From positions 1,178,001 through 1,242,000 of the forward strand of contig NZ_CP041405.1 in NCBI RefSeq assembly GCF_007066085.1: a DNA stretch of 64,000 nucleotides, read 5' to 3'. Numbering within the stretch: position 1 is the stretch's first letter; every line of letters begins with the position of its first letter. Positions 7,616-16,680 of the stretch are shown piece by piece. The translations under genes and the position numbers were made by a program. The DNA is from Paenibacillus thiaminolyticus. Its GTDB lineage: Bacteria > Bacillota > Bacilli > Paenibacillales > Paenibacillaceae. The notes under the pieces are model-generated. The model did not search any database. It saw nothing but the letters and a program-made list of their open reading frames with translations, and was not told the DNA's origin.

Positions 7616-9603
7616 TCTACCTCTCCCCCCAGCGTCTCCATAATCTGATTGACGTCCTTGTCACCGCGCCCGGACAGACAGATGACCAATATCGAATCCG
7701 GGGACATCGACGGCGCTTCCTTGATCGCCTGCGCCACGGCATGGGCCGATTCCAGCGCCGGAATAATTCCTTCGGTCCGGCTCAGCAATTGAAGTGCGTC
7801 CAGCGCCTCTTCATCCGTGATCGGCACGTACTTCGCCCGCTTGCTGTCCTTCAGGTAGGCGTGCTCAGGTCCGACGCCCGGGTAATCCAATCCGGCCGAA
7901 ATCGAGTGTGCCGGCTGCACCTGACCGAATTCATCCTGCAGCACGTAGCTGAGCGAGCCCTGGAACACCCCGCGGGATCCCTTCGTCATCGTAGCGGCGT
8001 GGAACGGCGTGCCGATCCCTTTGCCGGCGGCTTCGACGCCAAGCAGCGCCACGGACTCATCCTGAAGGAACGGGTAGAACATGCCCATCGAATTACTGCC
8101 CCCGCCGACGGCGGCGATGACGAGATCGGGCAGCCGCCCTTCCTTCTCCAGCATCTGCTTCCGGGTCTCGTCCCCGATAATGCGCTGGAAGTCACGCACC
8201 ATCATCGGATAAGGATGCGGGCCGGTCACCGACCCGAGAATATAGAAGGTATCATCGACATGGCTAACCCAGTAGCGCAGCGTCTCATTACAGGCATCCT
8301 TCAGCGTGCGGGTTCCCGACAGGACGGGAACGACCTCCGCCCCAAGCAGCTGCATGCGGAATACGTTCAGCCGCTGACGCTTCATATCCTCTTCCCCCAT
8401 GAATACCTTGCATTCCATGCCGAGCAGAGCCGCTACGGTCGCTGTCGCCACGCCATGCTGCCCCGCTCCCGTCTCGGCGATGACCTTCTTTTTGCCCATC
8501 CGCTTGGCCAAGAGCGCCTGGCCGATCGTGTTGTTGATTTTGTGGGCGCCGGTATGATTAAGGTCTTCCCGTTTCAAATAAATTTTGGCCCCGCCCAGCG
8601 TCTCGCTCAACCGCTCCGCATAATAAAGCGAGGTCGGTCTTCCGGAATACTCCCGCAGAAGCTTGATGAGCTCGGCCTGGAACTCCGGCTCTTTCGTATA
8701 GTTATGATAAGCTTCTTCCAGCTCGAGAAGCGCGTTCATCAACGTCTCCGGCACGTATCTTCCGCCGAAGTCGCCGAAGCGGCCGTGAGCGTCAGGCAAT
8801 GCCGCCGCCGTTCCCTTCGTCTGTGTCTGTTCCATGTCTCTCACCCTTTCGATAAATGCGGTTACTTTACGAATATCCTTTACCCCGTCAGTCTCGACCC
8901 CGCTCGATACATCTACGCCATCGATGCGGCTGCCGGCAAGCAGCCTCCCCACATTGTCCGGGTTCAAGCCCCCCGCTACATACAGGGGAAGGCCGAATTC
9001 TCCGGCAAGCGAACGATAGTCCGGAATCACGGTCCAATCGAATGTGCGCCCGGAGCCGCCTCCCTGCGACGGATCATGCGTATCCAGCAGGACAGCGTCA
9101 ATGGAGTGCTGCATACGGCGCAGCATCGCTTGCGCCGCAGCGGTCCGGTCCCCATCCGGTTCCGCGCCGGCAATCGGCACCGTCAGCCAGACCTGTACCT
9201 CATGCCGGCTCTTCAACCAAGCGGGAAGGTCCGGATCGTGATCGGCGATCAGTTGCACGGCGTCAAGATCCGCTTCCGCCAGCACCGCGGCCACATCCTC
9301 CCGCCGCGGACGGGCGAACACCCCGACCGTGAGCGGAAGCTTCACGCGCTCTTCCTCCAGGCGGGCCAACCAGCCGCGCACATCGGCAGGCGATACTTGC
9401 CTCCGGCTCGGGGCGAACACGAAGCCGATGCAGTCCGGTCCGGCTTCTACGATGTCCCGGGCCATCTCCAGCCCGGTCACCCCGCATATTTTCACGCGCG
9501 GCCGCCGCCCGTGGCCGCCGCCGCTCCGCTTCTTCCCTGCGGCCTCCGTCACTTCCGGCATAACAACACGCGATCCTGCCGTCATACCCGCAACCCCCGT
9601 CAT
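7612..9603 (-). CDS. trpFB: Fused phosphoribosylanthranilate isomerase - tryptophan synthase beta subunit
   Basis: One continuous 663-residue frame joins two enzymes. Residues 36-256 are Trp[21 protein letters not shown], and a phosphate-binding [10 protein letters not shown] and GVDVSSGVE. Residues 257-663 are a full Trp[15 protein letters not shown] Lys355 in [17 protein letters not shown] and GGGSNSMG. No stop separates them. An AGGGTGAG string lies a few bases before the TrpB ATG at 8835, so separate initiation of TrpB is still possible. The start overlaps the trpC stop (ATGA), which supports it, but the first 35 residues are a non-conserved, Gly/Arg-rich extension. Fusion or recent loss of the trpF stop are the options; see findings. 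Confidence 0.9.
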   Translation of the reverse strand: MTGVAGMTAGSRVVMPEVTEAAGKKRSGGGHGRRPRVKICGVTGLEMARDIVEAGPDCIGFVFAPSRRQVSPADVRGWLARLEEERVKLPLTVGVFARPRREDVAAVLAEADLDAVQLIADHDPDLPAWLKSRHEVQVWLTVPIAGAEPDGDRTAAAQAMLRRMQHSIDAVLLDTHDPSQGGGSGRTFDWTVIPDYRSLAGEFGLPLYVAGGLNPDNVGRLLAGSRIDGVDVSSGVETDGVKDIRKVTAFIERVRDMEQTQTKGTAAALPDAHGRFGDFGGRYVPETLMNALLELEEAYHNYTKEPEFQAELIKLLREYSGRPTSLYYAERLSETLGGAKIYLKREDLNHTGAHKINNTIGQALLAKRMGKKKVIAETGAGQHGVATATVAALLGMECKVFMGEEDMKRQRLNVFRMQLLGAEVVPVLSGTRTLKDACNETLRYWVSHVDDTFYILGSVTGPHPYPMMVRDFQRIIGDETRKQMLEKEGRLPDLVIAAVGGGSNSMGMFYPFLQDESVALLGVEAAGKGIGTPFHAATMTKGSRGVFQGSLSYVLQDEFGQVQPAHSISAGLDYPGVGPEHAYLKDSKRAKYVPITDEEALDALQLLSRTEGIIPALESAHAVAQAIKEAPSMSPDSILVICLSGRGDKDVNQIMETLGGEVE

Positions 9604-10403
9604 ACCGCGATCCGCGGCAGACCGCTCATCAATTGCTCTACGGCCGCTTCCACGTCTGGCTGCCGCATCAGATGCTCGCCGACGAGCGCGGCGTCGATTC
9701 CCATGTCCGCCAGACGGTTCATATGCTCCGGCTTGTGGATTCCGCTCTCGCTGACCAGCGTCCGATCGGCCGGTACGAGCGCGCGCAGCCGTTCCGTCTG
9801 CTCCAGATCCGTTACAAATGTATGCAAATTCCGATTGTTAATCCCGATGAGCGGTGCATTATCGAGCGCCAGCACCCGCTGCAGCTCCTGCTCATCATGA
9901 ACCTCGATCAGCGTCTCCATGCCTAACTCGAGCGCGCAGCGGTTCAGCCGCGCCAGCTCGCTATCGTTCAAGATCGCGGCGATGAGCAGCACGGCATCGG
10001 CGCCGATGAGGCGGGCTTCCAGCAGCTGCAGCTCATCGATGATGAATTCCTTCCGCAGCACCGGCAGCCCCGTCCGGCCGCGCACCTCGCGCAAAATATC
10101 ATTGCCGCCTTGAAAATAATCGCGATCCGTCAGCACCGACAACGCATCGGCTCCGGCGGCTTCATAGCCGCGGGCGATGGCCGCCGGATCGAAATCTTGG
10201 CGAATCAGCCCTTTGGAAGGCGATGCCTTCTTCACTTCCGCAATCAAGCCGACGGAGCGCCGTTTCCCTGCCGTCAGCGCGTGTATGAGCGAGCGGCACG
10301 GCGGCAGCTCCGCGATGGCCCGCTCCGCCTCCCGGCGGTTCAGCTCCGCTGCCAGCTCAGCTGCCTCCCGGCGCTTCGTCTCCACAATTCGATCAAGAAA
10401 CAT
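9600..10403 (-). CDS. trpC: Indole-3-glycerol phosphate synthase
   Basis: TrpC closes the indole ring from carboxyphenylamino-deoxyribulose phosphate. The 267-residue barrel starts [10 protein letters not shown] behind a GGGGGATGG ribosome site. It shows the catalytic Lys and Glu regions (VKKASPSKG near 60 and VLRKEFIID near 112) and the [10 protein letters not shown] and VSESGI loops. An in-frame extension to 10619 is rejected because it reads through trpD in another frame. The start sits inside or next to the trpD stop, a tightly packed operon. Confidence 0.97.
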   Translation of the reverse strand: MFLDRIVETKRREAAELAAELNRREAERAIAELPPCRSLIHALTAGKRRSVGLIAEVKKASPSKGLIRQDFDPAAIARGYEAAGADALSVLTDRDYFQGGNDILREVRGRTGLPVLRKEFIIDELQLLEARLIGADAVLLIAAILNDSELARLNRCALELGMETLIEVHDEQELQRVLALDNAPLIGINNRNLHTFVTDLEQTERLRALVPADRTLVSESGIHKPEHMNRLADMGIDAALVGEHLMRQPDVEAAVEQLMSGLPRIAV

Positions 10404-11448
10404 GACTCCATCCCCCTGTCGCTTCTCTCCATTGCTCCAGCTTGCGGAGCGTCTGTCCGCTGTCAATCGCATCGGCCGCGATGCGGACGCCTGCGGCGAT
10501 GCTCTCCGCCTGCCCGGCCACGTAGATGCAGGCGCCGGCATTCGCGAGCACGATGTCGCGATGCGGTCCCTGCTCCCCGTGCAGAATGCGGCGGATAATT
10601 CCCGCGTTCGTCGCGGCATCTCCGCCCAGCACGCTGGACAGCGGCTGCGTCTGCAGCCCGAGCTGCTCCGGCGTAATGTCGTACGTTCTCAGCTCGCCAT
10701 CCTTCAGCTCGCTAATCCGGGTCGGAGCGGACAGGCTGATCTCGTCGAGGCCGTCTTCGCTCGCGACGACGAGGGCCCGCTTCAAGCCCAACTCGCGGAG
10801 CACCGCCGCGATCGTCTCGGTGCGGCTGCGGTCATAGATGCCCAGCACCTGGCGATCCGCTCCCGCCGGATTGGTCAGCGGGCCGAGCATATTGAACACC
10901 GTGCGCACGCCCAGTTCCCGGCGCGGGGCTGCGGCATGCTTCATCGCAGGGTGGAACACCTGCGCGAACATGAAGCAGATGCCGACGCGGTCCAGGCATT
11001 CTGCGGCCTGATCGCTCGTCAGATGGATATTGATGCCGAGCGCCTCTAGCACGTCGGCGCTGCCCGAGCGGCTGGAGGCGGAGCGGTTGCCGTGCTTCGC
11101 GACCCGCACGGAAGCGGAAGCCGCGATAATCGCCGATACCGTAGAAATGTTCAGCTTGTGAATGCCGGAGCCGCCGGTCCCGCATGTATCAAGCAACCGA
11201 TCCTGCGCGGTGATGACGTGGCGGGCACGGCTGCGCATCGCCTCGGCGAACCCGACAATCTCGTCCACCGTCTCGCCCTTCAGGCGCAAGCAGGCCAGCA
11301 AAGCGCCGATCTGGGCGGCGGAAGCATGGCCGTCCATCACGTCGGACATAACCTCCCGCGCTTCTTCGCGGCTCAGATGGCCGCCGGCCAGCACATGGGC
11401 CAGCGCTTGCTTCGTCAAGACGCTGTCTGGAAGCGTGTGAGTACTCAT
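10393..11448 (-). CDS. trpD: Anthranilate phosphoribosyltransferase
   Basis: TrpD transfers phosphoribose from PRPP to anthranilate. The 351-residue protein contains the glycine-rich CGTGGSGIHKLNIST motif (about 85-99), KHGNRSASSRSGSAD and the NMLGPLTNPA loop. The ATG overlaps the trpE stop by four bases; the longer frame to 11601 is out-of-frame trpE. No trpG (glutamine amidotransferase) lies in the operon, as in Bacillus, where PabA encoded elsewhere serves both pathways. Confidence 0.97.
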   Translation of the reverse strand: MSTHTLPDSVLTKQALAHVLAGGHLSREEAREVMSDVMDGHASAAQIGALLACLRLKGETVDEIVGFAEAMRSRARHVITAQDRLLDTCGTGGSGIHKLNISTVSAIIAASASVRVAKHGNRSASSRSGSADVLEALGINIHLTSDQAAECLDRVGICFMFAQVFHPAMKHAAAPRRELGVRTVFNMLGPLTNPAGADRQVLGIYDRSRTETIAAVLRELGLKRALVVASEDGLDEISLSAPTRISELKDGELRTYDITPEQLGLQTQPLSSVLGGDAATNAGIIRRILHGEQGPHRDIVLANAGACIYVAGQAESIAAGVRIAADAIDSGQTLRKLEQWREATGGWSHVS

Positions 11449-13097
11449 TGCGGTACGCTCCTTTCTGCCATAAGCTTTTTCCCCGGTTGAACGGCCGCGT
11501 AATAGTCCCAATTGACCGGGAGCATGGCCCGCTCCGCAGCCTGGACGGAGGGACGTCCGTCCTTCGGCGCTTCGACGGATACAGCAGCGGATTCCCTGCA
11601 TTCGAACATCTCCTCCGCCGTCTGAATGGCAAGCAGCAGCGCCTTCGCCTTATTGACCGTCTCCTCGTATTCCTTCTCGGGGACCGAATCCCATACAATG
11701 CCGGCGCCGGCCTGAACATAGGCGGTTCCGCCCTTGAAAATAATCGTCCGAATCGTAATGCAGGTGTCCATATTGCCGTTGAAGCCCAAGTAACCGATAG
11801 CGCCGGCGTACGCCCCGCGCGCTTCCTGCTCCAGCTCCGCGATAATCTCCATCGCGCGCAGCTTCGGCGCGCCGGAGACCGTGCCAGCCGGCAGACAGGA
11901 CAGGAAGGCGTCGAAGAAATCTTTGTCCCGGCGCAGCGTGCCGGATACGTTCGATACAATGTGCATCACATGCGAGTAGCGCTCAATGCCCATATACGTA
12001 TCGCAGCGAACGGTGCCGAATTCGCATACCCGGCCGAGATCGTTGCGCCCCAGGTCGACCAGCATTACATGCTCGGCCCGCTCCTTCTCATCCTTCAGCA
12101 GCTCTTCCTCCAGCGCCAGATCCTCTTCCTCCGTCCGGCCGCGCGGGCGGGTGCCGGCGATTGGCCGCGTCTCCACCCGCTCGCCGTTGACCCGGACGAG
12201 CGCCTCGGGCGAGGTGCCGACGAGCGTTTCATCGTCCATTTTCAGAATGTACATGTACGGGGAAGGATTCGTCATCCGCAGCACCCGGTACACATCAAGC
12301 GGATCAACCGTCGTCTGCCGCTCGAACCGCTGCGAGAGGACGACTTGGAAGATGTCGCCGCCGCGAATGTACTCCTTCGCCCGCTCCACCTTATCCATAA
12401 AAGACGCCGGCGTCTCATTCGAACGGTACGGCTTCAGCCCGGAGGCGGCTCCTCCCGGGAGGAAGCGGCCGCTCTGCAGCTCGGTAGCCGGAGCAGCCAG
12501 CAGCTTCTCCTGCAGCCCTCTCAGCTTCTCCTTCGCCTGCACGTACAGCGTCCGGATATGCTCTTCTGTGTCGTCCCGCTCCAGATGCAGATTGACGATG
12601 AATTGCATCTGCTGCTTGACGTGGTCAAATACGATCAGCTGATCGCAGAACATGAATTGAATATCATTCATCATCAGGTCGTCCCGCCGATGGCGCGGAA
12701 GCCGCTCATACTGCTGCACCAGATCATAGCCAAAAAATCCGATCGCCCCGCCCGTCAGCGGCGGCAAGCCCGCCAATGTCGGGCTTGCATACTTGCGGAG
12801 CAGCTTCTTTACAGCGGCGAGCGGACGCTCGTGAATCTCAGTGACCGCATCCCGCTCGGTAATGCGCAGCGTTCCGTTCTTGCCCTGCAGTATCAGAAAG
12901 GGATCGGTGCCGATAAAGGAGTAGCGCGCCCATTGGACTCCGCCCTCCACGCTTTCCAGCAGAAAAGCATAAGGCTCCTGCTTCAGCCTTTGGAACAGGC
13001 GAATCGGGGTCTCTGTATCGGCCGTGATGGTCTCGGAGACCGGTACAACCGGATAAGTGCGGGATAATCGCAATACTTCATCCACATGAGGATGCAT
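11445..13097 (-). CDS. trpE: Anthranilate synthase component I
   Basis: TrpE converts chorismate to anthranilate with ammonia supplied by a partner amidotransferase. The 550-residue protein has an N-terminal regulatory half and a chorismate-binding half with GGDIFQVVLSQRFE (about 248), IAGTRPRGRT, DLGRNDLGRV and VSGAPKLRAME. I chose the ATG eight bases after AAAGGAG; a GTG three codons earlier lies too close to that site. It is the first structural gene after the TRAP-type leader, so it is probably controlled by transcription attenuation. Confidence 0.97.
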   Translation of the reverse strand: MHPHVDEVLRLSRTYPVVPVSETITADTETPIRLFQRLKQEPYAFLLESVEGGVQWARYSFIGTDPFLILQGKNGTLRITERDAVTEIHERPLAAVKKLLRKYASPTLAGLPPLTGGAIGFFGYDLVQQYERLPRHRRDDLMMNDIQFMFCDQLIVFDHVKQQMQFIVNLHLERDDTEEHIRTLYVQAKEKLRGLQEKLLAAPATELQSGRFLPGGAASGLKPYRSNETPASFMDKVERAKEYIRGGDIFQVVLSQRFERQTTVDPLDVYRVLRMTNPSPYMYILKMDDETLVGTSPEALVRVNGERVETRPIAGTRPRGRTEEEDLALEEELLKDEKERAEHVMLVDLGRNDLGRVCEFGTVRCDTYMGIERYSHVMHIVSNVSGTLRRDKDFFDAFLSCLPAGTVSGAPKLRAMEIIAELEQEARGAYAGAIGYLGFNGNMDTCITIRTIIFKGGTAYVQAGAGIVWDSVPEKEYEETVNKAKALLLAIQTAEEMFECRESAAVSVEAPKDGRPSVQAAERAMLPVNWDYYAAVQPGKKLMAERSVPQ

Positions 13098-13148
13098 GAC
13101 ATCCACTCCTTTCGAATTCGGGTGAGTCGGATGGAAGGAAGAAACAAA

Positions 13149-13173
13149 AAAACCTCTACCGCAAGGTAGAGGT
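13149..13173 (-). terminator. trp leader attenuator (intrinsic terminator before trpE)
   Basis: On the minus strand ACCTCTACC-TTGC-GGTAGAGGT is followed by seven T residues, 50 bp before the trpE start. Its 5' arm (CTCTAC) is complementary to GTAGAG inside the upstream NAG-repeat tract, and the nearby TCAA to TTGA beside it, so that tract could form a competing antiterminator. This is the expected geometry of TRAP attenuation. Confidence 0.9.
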
Positions 13174-13354
13174 CCGTTGATTCAATCATGACATTGTGGA
13201 TGAGCAAGCTCAGGGTATATCAAAGGAGGGATCGCTAAAATAAAGGTCAGTGTCGCCCAATCCTCCCTAATTGTTACTTAGAAAGTATTACACAGAAAGG
13301 AAGGGAAGTTCCTATACCTATAGCGATGGCATCCGCTTATGACGTATCCATGCT

Positions 13355-13408
13355 CTCAGCTCGACTCAACTCAATCTCATCTCAACTCTACTCTACTCAA
13401 CTATGCTT
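13355..13408 (-). promoter_or_regulatory. TRAP-binding site (11 NAG triplets) in trp leader RNA
   Basis: Read as RNA from the minus strand, the tract holds one AAG, one UAG and nine GAG triplets, separated by two bases each time except one three-base spacer. Eleven (G/U)AG triplets with 2-3 base spacers are the known ligand of the 11-subunit TRAP ring. The site begins at or just after the predicted transcription start. mtrB, which encodes TRAP, is in this same window at 24097-24318. Confidence 0.9.
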
Positions 13409-13414
13409 CTTCAC

Positions 13415-13443
13415 ATCATACCCGCAAATAGACGATGCGTCAA
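13415..13443 (-). promoter_or_regulatory. Sigma-A type promoter of the trp operon
   Basis: TTGACG (13443-13438) and TATGAT (13420-13415), 17 bases apart on the minus strand, are one and one mismatch from consensus. The start of transcription should fall near 13408, directly ahead of the NAG triplets. Confidence 0.85.
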
Positions 13444-13519
13444 CACCCGAACGGAGGCAGACGGCATCTCCCTCACTCTCTCCCGTACGGGAACGCTGAT
13501 TCCCGGGGACGCTTCTCCG

Positions 13520-13888
13520 CTATGAAGTAGATAAGTCCGGACGCAGCTGGGAGGCCTCATTCAAGTACACGTGACGGATCTCCCGCTGCGATTTGTCTGT
13601 ATTGACGGTTACCATCAAGCGGATGCACAGCGGCAGGCTCCCCGCGACGGGCACCTCCACGGCGCACATTAACGGCACCCACTCCCAGCCCGGCATCGCG
13701 CGAATGGCCTGTGCCGGGAAGGAAGCGTTCAGATCCTGAGTCATCGTAATCCATATGCTGACGATGTCCTCCGGAACGATCTGATTCTCTGCCACGATAT
13801 GTTCAAGCAAGACGGTCGTCTCGCGCCGTATTTCATCCGCATCATTGCGCTCGACGGTGGTCGCTCCGCGTATTCCCCTTGCATACAT
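13520..13888 (-). CDS. aroH: Chorismate mutase, AroH type
   Basis: AroH rearranges chorismate to prephenate. At 122 residues it matches the small monofunctional trimeric class: RGIRGATTVERND at the N-terminus with the active-site Arg, then a central FPAQAIR and a C-terminal IRHVYLNEA. It follows aroB by two bases, so aroC, aroB and aroH form one unit. The trp promoter lies in the 420-bp gap after it. Confidence 0.95.
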   Translation of the reverse strand: MYARGIRGATTVERNDADEIRRETTVLLEHIVAENQIVPEDIVSIWITMTQDLNASFPAQAIRAMPGWEWVPLMCAVEVPVAGSLPLCIRLMVTVNTDKSQREIRHVYLNEASQLRPDLSTS

Positions 13889-13890
13889 GC

Positions 13891-15012
13891 TTATGTCGTC
13901 TCCCCTTTCAACTCTTCGATGATGTTCCGCACCAGTTCGACGGGCACATCGCGCCGAATCTCTACTTTGCCGATAGCTGTCGGGAGCACGAATACCGTCC
14001 GGCCTTCCTTGAACTTCTTGTCATGCATCATCGCATCCAGAATCGCCTCAGTCGAATAGCCGGCCGGAATCGATACAGGCAGTCCGAACTGGCGCATCAA
14101 TGATTCCGTGCGCGCTGCGACATCGGCGGCCGCTCCTATCCGCTCCGCCAGACGGGCCGAGCCGACCATTCCGATCGCGATCGCTTCGCCGTGCATCAGC
14201 TCGCCATAGCCGGCAACCGCCTCCAGGGCATGGCCGATCGTATGGCCCAGATTCAGAATCGCCCGCAATCCGTTCTCGCGCTCGTCCTGGGATACGACGG
14301 CGGTCTTGACGGCGCAGCCTTGCGCCAAGCCATAGGCCAACGCTTCCTCATCCTTGGCCAGCAGCTTCCCGGCATTGGCTTCGCACCAATCGACGAAGCC
14401 GGCGTCCCAGATCAAGCCGTGCTTCACCATCTCAGCCAGACCGGAACGGACATCCCGATCAGGCAGCGATTGCAGGGTCGCCGTATCATAGAGCACGAAC
14501 TCCGGTTGATGGAAGGCGCCGATGATGTTTTTGGCCAGCGGATGATTCACCGCAACCTTGCCGCCGACGCTGCTGTCATGCGCCAGAATCGTGGTCGGCA
14601 CCTGGATGAACCGGATGCCGCGCATATACGAGGCCGCCACGAAGCCGGCCAGATCGCCAACGACGCCGCCGCCCAGCGCGACGACCGTGGACATGCGATC
14701 GCAGCCCGCCTCCAGCGCGGCGCGGATGCAGTCCTCGAAGACGGCCAGCGATTTCGATTGTTCCCCTGGCGGTACGGTAAGCGAAGCGGTACGGTAACCG
14801 GCCGCGTGCAGCGACTGCTCGGCTAGATTCAGATAACGGCGGCCGACATGCTCATCGGTAATAATGAGAACCGGGCTTCCCGCAGGGATGCCCGCTTGCC
14901 GGCTCGCCTCGCCAAGCTGTCCCAGCAGTCCGCTTCCGATCCAGATAGGGTAAGAGCGTTCGCCAAGATCGACTCTCAGTTCTACGGCTTGCATCGCTTC
15001 CTTGTTCTCCAT
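13891..15012 (-). CDS. aroB: 3-dehydroquinate synthase
   Basis: AroB converts DAHP to 3-dehydroquinate, the second shikimate step, using NAD and a metal. The 373-residue protein has the NAD-binding GGGVVGDLAGFVAASYMRG motif near residue 105 and metal ligands in HGEAIAIGM and LNLGHTIGHALE. The start ATG follows GGAGGGAGC 11 bp after aroC; the longer frame to 15171 is an aroC shadow. Confidence 0.97.
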   Translation of the reverse strand: MENKEAMQAVELRVDLGERSYPIWIGSGLLGQLGEASRQAGIPAGSPVLIITDEHVGRRYLNLAEQSLHAAGYRTASLTVPPGEQSKSLAVFEDCIRAALEAGCDRMSTVVALGGGVVGDLAGFVAASYMRGIRFIQVPTTILAHDSSVGGKVAVNHPLAKNIIGAFHQPEFVLYDTATLQSLPDRDVRSGLAEMVKHGLIWDAGFVDWCEANAGKLLAKDEEALAYGLAQGCAVKTAVVSQDERENGLRAILNLGHTIGHALEAVAGYGELMHGEAIAIGMVGSARLAERIGAAADVAARTESLMRQFGLPVSIPAGYSTEAILDAMMHDKKFKEGRTVFVLPTAIGKVEIRRDVPVELVRNIIEELKGETT

Positions 15013-15023
15013 GACGCTCCCTC

Positions 15024-16193
15024 CTAGTACCGGGCCACTTGCTGCAAGTATTGCTCGTAGTTGGCGCGAATCTCCTCCATCGAATCTCCGCCGAATTTCT
15101 CCAGGAACGCCTTCGCGACCTCCCAAGCGACGACATGCTCCAATACGACGCTGGCCGCAGGCACGGCACAAGCATCGGAACGCTCCACTTGAGCCGTGAA
15201 AGCTTCCTTCGTATCGATATCTACGCTCCGCAACGGTTTATACAAGGTCGGAATCGGCTTCATTACGCCGCGAACGACGATCGGCATCCCGTTCGTCATG
15301 CCGCCCTCGAAGCCGCCGAGCCGGTTGGAAGCGCGCGTATAGCCCTTCTCTTCGTCGTAGAGGATCTCGTCATGCACCTGCGACCCGCGCAGTCGTCCGG
15401 CTTCGAAGCCGATGCCGATCTCGACGCCTTTGAACGCGTTGATAGACATAACCGCCTGCGCGATGCGCCCATCCAGCTTGCGATCATATTGCACATGGCT
15501 TCCCAGTCCGACAGGGATGCCTTCGACGATGCACTCCACGATGCCGCCGATCGAGTCGCCCTCTGCCTTAATCTGATCGATATAGGCCTCCATCGCCTGC
15601 TCTGTCGCGGAATCGACGACCCGAACCGAAGACTGTTCGGTCCGTTCAATCATCTCATCCAGCGGGAGAGAATGCGGAGGCGCCTCGATCTCCCCGATGC
15701 GGATGACTTGTCCGCCTATCTTGATGCCGAACGCTTCTAACAGCTGACGGGCGACAGCGCCTACCGCGACGCGGGCCGCCGTCTCGCGCGCGCTGGAGCG
15801 CTCCAGCACATTGCGCAGATCGGTCAATTGATACTTCAAGCCGCCGTTCAGATCCGCATGTCCCGGACGGGGACGATGGACCCGGCGCTTTTCTTCGTCC
15901 GAGCCTTCAATCGGCTCCACGTTCATAATATTCCGCCAATGCTTCCAGTCCTTATTCTCGACTACCAACGCGATAGGAGCTCCGGTCGTATAACCATGAC
16001 GCACCCCGCCGACGATTGCGGCCGTATCCGTCTCGATCTGCATCCGCCGTCCGCGGCCATACCCTTTCTGCCGGCGTTGAAGCTGAAAGTTCAACTGTTC
16101 AAAGTCAATCGCCAGGTTGCTGGGCATCCCTTCAACGATGGCGGTCAATTGCGGTCCGTGGGTCTCTCCTGCTGTCAAATAACGTAGACTCAC
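15024..16193 (-). CDS. aroC: Chorismate synthase
   Basis: AroC (called AroF in Bacillus) makes chorismate from EPSP with reduced FMN. The 389-residue protein shows [11 protein letters not shown], the GYGRGRRM signature near residue 44 and RPGHADLNG, and a C-terminal [10 protein letters not shown]. The start is a GTG with AAAGGGGGAG in front. Its product feeds every branch seen here: trpE (tryptophan), aroH/tyrA (tyrosine) and mqnA (menaquinone). Confidence 0.97.
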   Translation of the reverse strand: MSLRYLTAGETHGPQLTAIVEGMPSNLAIDFEQLNFQLQRRQKGYGRGRRMQIETDTAAIVGGVRHGYTTGAPIALVVENKDWKHWRNIMNVEPIEGSDEEKRRVHRPRPGHADLNGGLKYQLTDLRNVLERSSARETAARVAVGAVARQLLEAFGIKIGGQVIRIGEIEAPPHSLPLDEMIERTEQSSVRVVDSATEQAMEAYIDQIKAEGDSIGGIVECIVEGIPVGLGSHVQYDRKLDGRIAQAVMSINAFKGVEIGIGFEAGRLRGSQVHDEILYDEEKGYTRASNRLGGFEGGMTNGMPIVVRGVMKPIPTLYKPLRSVDIDTKEAFTAQVERSDACAVPAASVVLEHVVAWEVAKAFLEKFGGDSMEEIRANYEQYLQQVARY

Positions 16194-16287
16194 CGTTGCT
16201 CCCCCTTTAAGCTGTATTGCTGTAAATGGCTAAAATCCTTAACTCTTTTGCTCATTATAGTATAGGAGGCAACGTTTGACAAGAAAA

Positions 16288-16329
16288 CAAAAACACGCTC
16301 TGAAGGCCTTATGCCGCCAAGAGCGTGTC
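16288..16329 (-). terminator. Terminator between small HTH-like gene and aroC
   Basis: A nine-base stem (ACACGCTCT / AGAGCGTGT) with an approximately 24-base loop and a following TTTTTGTTTTC on the minus strand. It separates the upstream small gene from aroC, so aroC needs its own promoter in the remaining 90 bp or read-through. Confidence 0.75.
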
Positions 16330-16405
16330 ATGACTATGTGCACATATATCGCGGGCCGCTATCCGGCAGCGGGACGCCAAGAACCGGAACAGGTCTTCGG
16401 CTCCG

Positions 16406-16624
16406 CTATCTCCATAGAGAGGCGCGCTTCGAGGCCGCACGCACAGGAGCAGGAACCGTTCCCGCACGCTCCTCCTCCGCCAACAAAGGGAGCCAGTTTT
16501 TCAATGTCACTTCCACCCCAATGATTTGGGCGCATTCGTGGATCGTTAATTCTCCTCGCTGGTAAGCCGCGATGACCGTCCTCTTGTCCATTCTTGTTGG
16601 TCGTCCCTCCGTCCTCGTAGTCAT
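16406..16624 (-). CDS. Small protein with helix-turn-helix-like segment
   Basis: A 72-residue frame with codon use like its neighbours. Residues 12-40 (DKRTVIAAYQ, then GELTIHECAQIIGVE) read like a DNA-binding helix-turn-helix. The C-terminus is Arg/Ala-rich. Two starts are possible: ATG at 16624, and ATG at 16591, which has GGAGGG 13 bases upstream and gives 61 residues. It lies between cheR and aroC and has its own terminator. I do not recognise the family; whether it binds DNA is inference. Confidence 0.5.
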   Translation of the reverse strand: MTTRTEGRPTRMDKRTVIAAYQRGELTIHECAQIIGVEVTLKNWLPLLAEEERAGTVPAPVRAASKRASLWR

Positions 16625-16680
16625 CCTAGAGGATGTTCATACCGTCTACGTAAGTCTAGTATCGGAAGAAGGGATGCGGA

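Noticed and set aside
7591..9900. 769-codon plus-strand frame opposite trpA/trpF/trpB/trpC
   Set aside because: An antisense shadow caused by GC-rich codons; Arg/His/Pro-rich with no domain, while the minus strand encodes clear Trp enzymes.
11448..13067. 539-codon plus-strand frame opposite trpE
   Set aside because: Antisense shadow of trpE; composition is artificial and no start signal is present.
12983..13207. 74-codon frame considered as a trp leader peptide
   Set aside because: It contains only one or two Trp codons, not clustered, reads through the attenuator and into trpE out of frame. TRAP triplets explain the regulation better.
13240..13275. AGGGAGGA/TCCCTCCT pairing in the trp leader considered as a second terminator
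   Set aside because: Long 32-base loop and only three T residues after it. It may shape the leader fold but is not a convincing terminator.
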